15,491 nucleotides of DNA, taken from Actinomycetota bacterium. GTDB taxonomy: Bacteria; Actinomycetota; Humimicrobiia; Humimicrobiales; Humimicrobiaceae. The stretch is taken from the NCBI GenBank assembly GCA_018399435.1, contig JAGYOJ010000012.1, forward strand, positions 1-15,491, read 5' to 3'. The notes below the pieces were generated by a model that had not been told where the DNA came from, did not search any database, and worked only from the letters and a program-made list of their open reading frames with translations. The translations under genes and the position numbers were made by a program. Below are positions 8,127 through 14,155 of the stretch, in pieces (the first letter of the stretch is position 1; every line of letters starts with the position of its first letter).

Positions 8127-8721
8127 AAATATATTAGAGTTAACATTAGAACATTTATCACTGGCTTATGGCGCCTTGATACTAAGTATTGCCATAGGAA
8201 TTCCTTTAGCAATAGCTTCACTTTATAACAGGAAACTTGCGTCAGTTATAATAACTATTGCAAATTTAATAGAGGCTATACCTAGTTTTGCAGTAGTAGC
8301 ATTGGTTGTACCCCTGCTTGGAATTGGATTTAGGCCTGCAATACTTGCAATACTTTTTAGGGCCTTGCTCCCTATAATTAAAAACACATACATAGGGCTT
8401 TCAAATGTAGACAATGCATTAATTGATGCGGCTAAAGGCATAGGCATGACAAACTGGCAGATACTTATAAATATTAGATTCCCCCATGCTTATCCCCCCA
8501 TGTTTGCAGGCATAAAGTTTGCAGCAATTCTTTCCAATGGCATTGCAGTGCTTACTGCGATAATTGGCAGCGGGGGTTTGGGTAAATTAATATTTGAAGG
8601 GCTGGCAAGCTTTAATATTAAAAAGATTTTTTATGGAGTAATACCTGTAATGGTAATTGCCATAGCAACTGATTATCTACTTACTTTTACTGAAAAAAGG
8701 ATTACTCCAGAAGTTTTATAA
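8113..8721 (+). CDS. opuCD: Osmoprotectant ABC transporter, second permease
   Basis: A 202-residue paralogue of the preceding permease, with the same architecture: a first membrane helix near LSLAYGALILSIAIGIPLAI, the family segment LIEAIPSFAVVALVVPLLGIG, and an EAA-like coupling loop at DAAKGIGMTNWQILINIRFP. The start ATG lies inside the end of the upstream permease gene. It closes the importer operon. The next gene is convergent and its stop is 3 bases away. I see no hairpin terminator between them, so the two transcripts may overlap at their 3' ends. Confidence 0.88.
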   Translation: MEIVKNILELTLEHLSLAYGALILSIAIGIPLAIASLYNRKLASVIITIANLIEAIPSFAVVALVVPLLGIGFRPAILAILFRALLPIIKNTYIGLSNVDNALIDAAKGIGMTNWQILINIRFPHAYPPMFAGIKFAAILSNGIAVLTAIIGSGGLGKLIFEGLASFNIKKIFYGVIPVMVIAIATDYLLTFTEKRITPEVL

Positions 8722-8724
8722 TAG

Positions 8725-9141
8725 TTATTCTCCAATTATTTTAACCAATACCCTTTTTCTCCTTTTCCCATCAAATTCCCCATAGAAGATTTGTTCCCAG
8801 GGACCAAAATCTAATTTTCCATTGGTTATTGCAATTACAACTTCCCTTCCCATGACGCTTCTTTTTAAGTGTGCATCAGCATTATCTTCAAATCCATTAT
8901 GCAGGTACTGGTCATAAGGTTTTTCAGGCGCTAACTCTTCAAGCCATCTCTCAAAATCCTGGTGCAGCCCGCTTTCATCATCATTTATAAAAACACTTGC
9001 AGTAATATGCATCGCATTGCATAAAAGCATACCCTCTTTTATGCCGCTCTCCTTTAAACATTCTTCAACTTGTGAAGTAATATTAATAAATTCTCTTCTT
9101 TTTTTTGCATTAAACCATAATTCTTTCCTATAACTTTTCAT
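8725..9141 (-). CDS. yjbQ: YjbQ family protein (UPF0047)
   Basis: A 138-residue protein, the typical full length of the YjbQ/UPF0047 family of small trimeric beta-fold proteins. Landmarks are NAMHITASVFINDDESGLHQDF (42-63), DNADAHLKRSVMGREV (86-101) and LDFGPWEQIFYGEFDG (110-125), which hold the conserved histidines (His45, His91) and acidic residues of the proposed active site. Some members have been reported to have weak thiamine-phosphate-synthase activity, but the physiological role is not settled. Its start lies 11 bases after the native stop of the decayed phosphoenolpyruvate synthase gene, so it was probably the second cistron behind that gene. AAGGA upstream of the ATG serves as ribosome-binding site. 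The gene itself looks intact. Confidence 0.87.
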   Translation of the reverse strand: MKSYRKELWFNAKKRREFINITSQVEECLKESGIKEGMLLCNAMHITASVFINDDESGLHQDFERWLEELAPEKPYDQYLHNGFEDNADAHLKRSVMGREVVIAITNGKLDFGPWEQIFYGEFDGKRRKRVLVKIIGE

Positions 9142-9152
9142 TAGAATCCTTT

Positions 9153-9995
9153 CTATTGTTTTTTTGTTTTAAAAATTTTGCCAATGGTTTTTATAATTTA
9201 ATCTGGATTAAGTGATATTAAATCTATCCCCTATTTTACCAGAAATTCAGCAAAATCATTATAATCGCTTAGTCCCTGGCCGTATATTCCAACAGGAATA
9301 TTGTTTTTTTACTATCATTTTTTAATAATGTTTTCCCATAAATTTTTCACTTTTCTTTCTTTTATAAATTCTGGCTTAAGCTCTTCTGGCCCCATATCTA
9401 CAGCTAAAACTGATTGGGTTTAATCATTAGTACCAATAGAAAATCCAATAAACTTTTTAGCAAATTTTTCTTCTTTCCCCATGTGGCCAAAATTTCTCCC
9501 TATAATTTATAGTCTTATTTATAAATAATGGAGAGTAATTTTTTCTTCAAGCTTCAATTAATTAAACTTTCCCGGCAATATTTAAAAATGCTTACCGCTA
9601 GGCAAAAAACTAGCTTCTGGAAAATCTTCAGCAGTTGCGCCATTTCTTACAGTAATACCTAATTCTTTTGTATCATATTTTTATGATAATTTTTTATATG
9701 ACTTAACAATTGCTGCAGAAATTTAAATATGCTTAAAAAAAATATTAATTTTTTATTCATTTCTTAGAAATCCATCAAAGAGTAAAGATTTTTTCATTTC
9801 CTTGCAGCCTTTTACCAATAATCTTTTTTTACTAAATGCAAAGACGCGTGCTAATCTTAATCCATAAAAGGCTTTAACTTTCCCCTTAAGCTGCTTTTAG
9901 ATTTTATCTTTTTTCTAATAAGCTTTTCTGTTTCACTTAAAGAACAGGTCCACTGCTAGGGGGCTTAGGGGCAGTATAGATTTTTTGTTTTCCAT
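9153..9995 (-). pseudogene. ppsA: Remnant of phosphoenolpyruvate synthase gene (central deletion, multiple stops)
   Basis: Minus-strand translation shows two ends of phosphoenolpyruvate synthase. About 9725-9485 gives AAIVKSYKKLS, stop, KYDTKELGITVRNGATAEDF, PEASF, a small frameshift, FLNIAGKV, stop, LIEA, stop, and KTINYREKFW. This is the N-terminal ATP-grasp region, normally VRSSATAEDLPDASF and onward. About 9478-9153 gives EKFAKKFIGFSIGTND, stop, TQSVLAVD, then three consecutive stops before NNIPVGIYGQGLSDYNDFAE, then stop, GIDLISLNPD, stop, IIKTIGKIF and the native TAG. This is the extreme C-terminus. Roughly 500 residues between the halves, including the phosphohistidine domain, are missing; the join is near 9480. 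Upstream, a GAGG site and ATG at 9995 begin MENKKSILPLS, which may be the old start; 9730-9950 is too decayed for me to align. The product would have converted pyruvate to phosphoenolpyruvate. Confidence 0.85.
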
Positions 9996-10017
9996 TTTGC
10001 CTCTTTTTTAAACTAAT

Positions 10018-10046
10018 ATGATAAATAAAGGCTTTCAGTTTAGCAA
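10018..10046 (-). promoter_or_regulatory. Candidate promoter of the decayed ppsA (and possibly yjbQ)
   Basis: On the minus strand: TTGCTA (10046-10041), a 17-base spacer, then TATCAT (10023-10018). The hexamers match four and five of six consensus bases. It lies between the terminator of the upstream operon and the ATG at 9995, where a relic promoter would be expected. If still active it could give a transcript through the pseudogene into yjbQ. Confidence 0.4.
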
Positions 10047-10060
10047 AATTTAGAAATATA

Positions 10061-10085
10061 AAAACCCCCAAGAAATGGGGGTTTT
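10061..10085 (-). terminator. Rho-independent terminator of the synthase-LeuCD-dehydrogenase operon
   Basis: A perfect 10-base-pair inverted repeat (AAAACCCCCA / TGGGGGTTTT) with a 5-base loop. Read on the minus strand it is followed by a T-rich run (TTTTTATATTT). It lies 25 bases after the dehydrogenase stop codon. It stands out sharply as a G+C-rich stem in A+T-rich DNA. The plus-strand side also has TTTTAT, but no plus-strand gene ends there. Confidence 0.92.
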
Positions 10086-10110
10086 ATAAATTATGTAATT
10101 TAGGCAAAAA

Positions 10111-11199
10111 TTATTTTATTTTATTAATTTTGTTAATAATAGCATCAGCATATTCTTTTGTCCCTACTGCTGTAGGGTCATTTCTGTCTTTCTTAAAATC
10201 ATAAGTTACATATTTGCCTTCTTTAATATTTGATGCAATTGCTGACTCTAATAAATCGGCACAACCCTTTTCACCAATGTATTTAAGCATTAAAACTCCT
10301 GAAAGCATCATTGCAGTTGGATTAACTTTATTTTTCCCCTTGTATTTAGGGGCACTTCCATGTGTTGGCTCAAATAAGGCTATATCCTTTCCAATATTTC
10401 CGCCTGGGGCAACACCTAAACCTCCAACCAATCCTGCAGCTAAATCTGATATTATATCCCCATATAGGTTGGGCAGGACAAGAACATCATATAATTCAGG
10501 CTTCTGGACAAGCTGCATGCACATATTGTCAACAATTCTATCTTCTGATTCTATATCATCATATTCTTTGGCTATCTTTCTAAAAGTGTCTAGAAATAGG
10601 CCATCTGAATATTTCATTATATTTGCTTTATGTACTCCAGTAACTTTTTTCCTATTATTTTCCCTGGCATATTCAAAAGCAAATCTTACAATCTTCTCGG
10701 TTCCTTTAACTGATATAGGCTTGATGCTTATGCCGCTATCTTTTCTAATTTCTTCATCTTTTTTGTTTTTTATAAAATCAATAAGGTCTATAGTTTCTTT
10801 TTTGCCCTTTTCAAATTCAATTCCCGCATATAGGTCTTCAGTATTTTCCCTTACAACTATTAAATCTATATCCTTATACCTGCTCCTAACTCCAGGATAG
10901 CTTTTACATGGCCTAAGGCAGGCATATAGGTTAAACATTTTCCTCATAGCTACATTAACGCTTCTAAACCCAGTGCCAACTGGGGTGGTTATAGGGCCTT
11001 TGATGCCCACTCTGTGATTTTGGAGAGAATCAATTACTCTCTGGGGAAGAACCGTGCCTTCTTTTTCATAAACTTCAGCTCCAGCATTTACAGTATCCCA
11101 GCTTATATCTACACCCGTGGCTTCAATTACTTTTACTGTTGCCTCTGTTATTTCAGGACCAATGCCATCTCCTGGTATTAAAGTTATCTTATGCTTCAT
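10111..11199 (-). CDS. Isocitrate/homoisocitrate dehydrogenase family protein (isocitrate-type substrate motif)
   Basis: A 362-residue beta-decarboxylating dehydrogenase, last gene of the operon. It oxidises a 2-hydroxy-tricarboxylate and releases CO2. The substrate loop GTGFRSVNVAMRK (75-87) has Ser80, Asn82 and Arg86, the S-x-N-x-x-x-R pattern of isocitrate dehydrogenases, which favours isocitrate over 3-isopropylmalate. Other active-site elements are LRP (95-97), RENTEDLY (117-124), HKAN with Lys191, DNMCMQL (224-230) and YGDIISD (246-252). In the cofactor loop HGSAPKYKG (280-288), Lys285 and Tyr286 match the NADP-binding Lys344 and Tyr345 of E. coli enzyme, so NADP use is plausible, although many enzymes of this branch use NAD. 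The start overlaps the LeuD-type stop as ATGA. Homoisocitrate as a second substrate is possible given the synthase partners. Confidence 0.85.
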   Translation of the reverse strand: MKHKITLIPGDGIGPEITEATVKVIEATGVDISWDTVNAGAEVYEKEGTVLPQRVIDSLQNHRVGIKGPITTPVGTGFRSVNVAMRKMFNLYACLRPCKSYPGVRSRYKDIDLIVVRENTEDLYAGIEFEKGKKETIDLIDFIKNKKDEEIRKDSGISIKPISVKGTEKIVRFAFEYARENNRKKVTGVHKANIMKYSDGLFLDTFRKIAKEYDDIESEDRIVDNMCMQLVQKPELYDVLVLPNLYGDIISDLAAGLVGGLGVAPGGNIGKDIALFEPTHGSAPKYKGKNKVNPTAMMLSGVLMLKYIGEKGCADLLESAIASNIKEGKYVTYDFKKDRNDPTAVGTKEYADAIINKINKIK

Positions 11200-11705
11200 A
11201 AATTAAATCCTTCGTTTTTCTTTATATGTCCGGTTAATCCGCCATCAGATAATATTTTTATCATAACCTCTGGCAGTGGATTAAATTTTATTTTTATATT
11301 TTTATCCTTATTAAAAATTTCTCCACCCTTTAAGTCTATTTCTAAAATATCTCCTTCATCTATCTTATCAGTATCACATTTTAATGCCGGAAGACCTACA
11401 TTAATACAATTTCTATAAAATATTCTTGCAAATGATTTTGCCAGCACTGCACCAACTCCAGCCAGCTTTATAATCGTAGGCGCATGTTCCCTGCTGGATC
11501 CAAGGCCAAAATTTCTTCCGCCTACTACAAAATCCCCTGGTTTTACTTTTTTTGCAAATTCAGGATCAGCATCTTCTAAGACATGTTTCGCAAGCTCAGG
11601 GAGATTTGACCTTAAATGAAAATATCTTCCAGGGGCAATTAAGTCAGTTGATATATCATCTCCAAATTTAAAACTTTTTCCAGCCAGCTTTTTGCTCATT
11701 TCCAT
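11196..11705 (-). CDS. leuD: LeuD/homoaconitase-type hydro-lyase, small subunit
   Basis: A 169-residue swivel-domain subunit of the aconitase superfamily, the usual length for LeuD/HacB of the archaeal and anaerobe type. Seen directly are GDDISTDLIAPGRYF (15-29) and GSSREHAPTIIK (69-80), the substrate-carboxylate-binding signature. The specificity loop after GRY is FHLRSN, which has the arginine seen in homoaconitase-like loops (YLRT) but is one residue longer than the textbook forms. I therefore cannot choose between 3-isopropylmalate, citrate, homocitrate or methylmalate-type substrates. It partners the LeuC-type subunit encoded 2 bases upstream. A GGGAGG ribosome-binding site lies before the stop of that gene. 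The symbol is a family label only. Confidence 0.85.
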   Translation of the reverse strand: MEMSKKLAGKSFKFGDDISTDLIAPGRYFHLRSNLPELAKHVLEDADPEFAKKVKPGDFVVGGRNFGLGSSREHAPTIIKLAGVGAVLAKSFARIFYRNCINVGLPALKCDTDKIDEGDILEIDLKGGEIFNKDKNIKIKFNPLPEVMIKILSDGGLTGHIKKNEGFNL

Positions 11706-11707
11706 AA

Positions 11708-12961
11708 CTATAATACCTCCCTTGGATCAGAAATATAACCCTTTATAGCACTCCATGCAGCAGTCGCTGGAGAAGCTAGGTATATAAATGAATCCGGATT
11801 GCCCATTCTTCCTTTAAAATTTCTGTTTTGTGTTGAAAGGCAAACTTCACCATCGCCTAGCGCCCCTTCATGCACCCCTACGCATGGCCCGCATCCTGGA
11901 GCCATAACAGCAGCGCCGCTTTCCACTAGGTCTGTAATTATTCCTTCTTTTATAGCTTCTGTGTATATCTTTTTTGAAGCAGGCACAACAATAAGCCTGA
12001 CACCTTTTGCAACTTTTTTGCCTTTAAGAATCTCTGCAGCAATTTTTAAGTCAGATAACCTTCCATTAGTACAAGTTCCAATAAAAACCTGGTTAAGTTC
12101 TACTTTCTCTAGTTCAGAAATTTTAATAGTATTATCTACCGTATGTGGCGCCGAAATCATTGGCTCCAGCTTACCGCAATCCATATTTATTATATCTTTG
12201 TAATCTGCATCTTCTTCTGTGCTTATTTCCTTAAAACAATCGCTCCTGTTCTGGCTAGCTAAATAATCTTTTGTAATATTATCAGTAGGGAAAATACCTG
12301 TCTTTGCGCCTGCTTCAACAGCCATATTTGAGATAGTAAACCTATCGTCCATAGTTAAATTAGCCAATAAGGGTCCCCCAAATTCTAAAGCCTTGTAAGT
12401 TGCGCCATCTGAGGTAATCTTTCCAATAAGGCTAATTATTATATCTTTTGCAAAAACAACCTTGGGCAATTTGCCCCCTAAATTTATTTTTATAGTCTCA
12501 GGCACCATCAACCAGGTCTTTGCCATAGCAAAACCGACAGCAATATCAGTAGAACCCATACCGGTTGCAAAAGCGCCTAGAGCGCCAGATGTACAAGTAT
12601 GGGAATCTGCCCCAATTACAATATCACCAGGGCAAGAGTAATCTTCTATTAGCCTCTGGTGGCAAACGCCCTCGCCTACATCGCTAATCTTTGCCCCGCT
12701 TTTGTTGGCAAAATTCCTGAGTACCATATGAGAATTTGAAAGCTCTTTTCTCGGGCTTGGTGCAGCATGGTCTATAAAAAAAATAGACTTATCTGGATTT
12801 TTAACTTTTTTAAAACCCATATTCTTAATTTGGTCCACTGCAAGTGGGCCTGTACCATCTTGAGCCATTACCACATCAACATCTACTACTACAATATCGC
12901 CCGCTTTTACCTCTTTTCCAGCATGCTTTCCTATAATTTTTTCTGAAATTGTCTTTCCCAA
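11708..12961 (-). CDS. leuC: LeuC/homoaconitase/aconitase-type hydro-lyase, large [4Fe-4S] subunit
   Basis: A 417-residue large subunit of the two-subunit aconitase superfamily (archaeal LeuC/HacA length, shorter than the proteobacterial LeuC of about 465). The three cluster cysteines are present: Cys297 in GTCTNGR, and Cys357 and Cys360 in GCGPC. Other landmarks are DVGEGVCHQ (94-102), GADSHTCTSGALGAFATGMG (117-136) and NRNFKGRMG (379-387). It dehydrates and rehydrates a malate-type or citrate-type acid, moving the hydroxyl group. Translation starts with TTG at 12961, chosen because GAAAGGAG sits 6 bases upstream and the protein then begins MGKTISEKI like its relatives. The operon lacks a normal leuA, so citrate or homocitrate is at least as likely a substrate as isopropylmalate. 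The symbol is a family label only. Confidence 0.87.
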   Translation of the reverse strand: MGKTISEKIIGKHAGKEVKAGDIVVVDVDVVMAQDGTGPLAVDQIKNMGFKKVKNPDKSIFFIDHAAPSPRKELSNSHMVLRNFANKSGAKISDVGEGVCHQRLIEDYSCPGDIVIGADSHTCTSGALGAFATGMGSTDIAVGFAMAKTWLMVPETIKINLGGKLPKVVFAKDIIISLIGKITSDGATYKALEFGGPLLANLTMDDRFTISNMAVEAGAKTGIFPTDNITKDYLASQNRSDCFKEISTEEDADYKDIINMDCGKLEPMISAPHTVDNTIKISELEKVELNQVFIGTCTNGRLSDLKIAAEILKGKKVAKGVRLIVVPASKKIYTEAIKEGIITDLVESGAAVMAPGCGPCVGVHEGALGDGEVCLSTQNRNFKGRMGNPDSFIYLASPATAAWSAIKGYISDPREVL

Positions 12962-12973
12962 AAATGCTCCTTT

Positions 12974-14152
12974 CTATTCATTGGATAAAGGTTCGTAATT
13001 CTCTTTTTCTTCCTTTTTTTCTTCATATTCCTTATAAATATACATAAGTTCCTTATCAAAAAGAGGCCTCTTTAAATCAATTGCCATAGACCTTGATTTT
13101 GCCAATATTTCATTAGCCTCCTTATCGGTTAAATCAATACCAAATTCTTTAAACTTATGCAATATGGTATGTGAACCAGAATGCTTCCCTACAATAAGCT
13201 GCCTGGTTAATCCAACTTCACTAGGCTTGAAGACCTCATAATTTTTTGGGTTCTTTATAACTCCATCTGCATGGATCCCGGATTCATGGGCAAAAACATT
13301 TGTTCCAACTATTGCCTTCCATACTGGAATAGCCCTGGCAGATGCACGGGCCACACACTCCGCCAACTCCCTAAACCTGGCAGTTACTATTCCAAGCTCA
13401 ATATTTTCTAAATATTTTAAAGCCATTACTATTTCTTCTAATGCAGCATTTCCTGTACCTTCACCTAAGCCTCCCACAGATACAACTATACTATTAGCTC
13501 CCGCCCTGATAGCAGCCATTGCATTAGCTGTAGCCATGCCAAAATCATTATGATTATAAACTTCTAAGGGTATATCTATAGAATTAGAAATATTGTTAAT
13601 ATTTAAGAAAGTCCTGAAAGGATCGAATCTTGAAACAGTATCACAGATCCTAAACCGGTAAGCGCCCCTCTTTTTGGCAATATTCATAACTTTAAGTAAA
13701 AATTCTAAATCTGTCCTTGTAGCATCTTCAGCACTAACTATAAAATTCAGGTCGTTTTTTTTAGCCTTCCTTAGCATTTTTTTAAAATAATTTAAAACCC
13801 AGGTTTTATTCTGCCCATATTTTTTATCAATATGTATATCTGATGTTGAAACATTTACAATTATATTACTTACACCTGTCTCTAAAGCATAATCAATATG
13901 TTTTAAGTCTAATTCACAATAAGCAAATATCTTGCTGTTTAGTTTTGAATTTACTATAGCTTTAATAACTTCTCTTTCCCGTGCGCATAATGCCGGGGTT
14001 CCCACTTCGATTTCAGGAATACCTAACTCATCTAACATTTTTGCTATTCTAAGTTTTTCATGCTTAGAAAAAACAACTCCTGCAGTTTGCTCTCCATTTC
14101 TTAGGGTAGTATCTATAAGATTAATATTTCTTTTATCCTTCGCTAAAACCAT
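12974..14152 (-). CDS. Homocitrate synthase/NifV-like paralogue B (C-terminal lid intact, barrel motifs altered)
   Basis: A 392-residue member of the 2-isopropylmalate/homocitrate/Re-citrate synthase family, which condenses acetyl-CoA with a 2-oxo acid. The C-terminal segment is canonical: HESGIHADG (289-297) and GKHSG (322-326). The TIM barrel is not. DTTLRNGEQ (14-22) has Asn19 for the invariant Asp, EVYNHNDFG (197-205) has Tyr199 in place of the first metal-ligand His of HxH, DTVSR replaces the usual DTxG, and GLGEGTGNA (228-236) has Gly for the conserved Arg of GERAGN. Alone it would probably bind metal poorly. It follows paralogue A by 3 bases and has the features A lacks, so a heteromer with A is the natural reading. 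The C-terminus is charged and glutamate-rich. The altered residues were checked at codon level for Tyr199 (TAT at 13558-13556). Confidence 0.85.
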   Translation of the reverse strand: MVLAKDKRNINLIDTTLRNGEQTAGVVFSKHEKLRIAKMLDELGIPEIEVGTPALCAREREVIKAIVNSKLNSKIFAYCELDLKHIDYALETGVSNIIVNVSTSDIHIDKKYGQNKTWVLNYFKKMLRKAKKNDLNFIVSAEDATRTDLEFLLKVMNIAKKRGAYRFRICDTVSRFDPFRTFLNINNISNSIDIPLEVYNHNDFGMATANAMAAIRAGANSIVVSVGGLGEGTGNAALEEIVMALKYLENIELGIVTARFRELAECVARASARAIPVWKAIVGTNVFAHESGIHADGVIKNPKNYEVFKPSEVGLTRQLIVGKHSGSHTILHKFKEFGIDLTDKEANEILAKSRSMAIDLKRPLFDKELMYIYKEYEEKKEEKENYEPLSNE

Positions 14153-14155
14153 TTT

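Noticed and set aside
8713..8735. Bidirectional terminator between the importer operon and yjbQ
   Set aside because: The two stop codons are only 3 bases apart, and I found no inverted repeat with a T run in or near the junction.
9840..9990. A separate small gene reading AFYGLRLARVFAFSKK and so on upstream of the ppsA segments
   Set aside because: It is an open stretch of about 47 codons without a convincing start or ribosome-binding site, and I recognise no family. It may be decayed ppsA N-terminal sequence, so it is not listed as a gene.
9153..9995. In-frame stops in the ppsA remnant as recoding (pyrrolysine, selenocysteine or an altered genetic code)
   Set aside because: TAA, TAG and TGA all occur inside it, three stops are consecutive, and there are frameshifts and a large deletion. 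Neighbouring genes end normally with all three stop codons. Decay explains it better.
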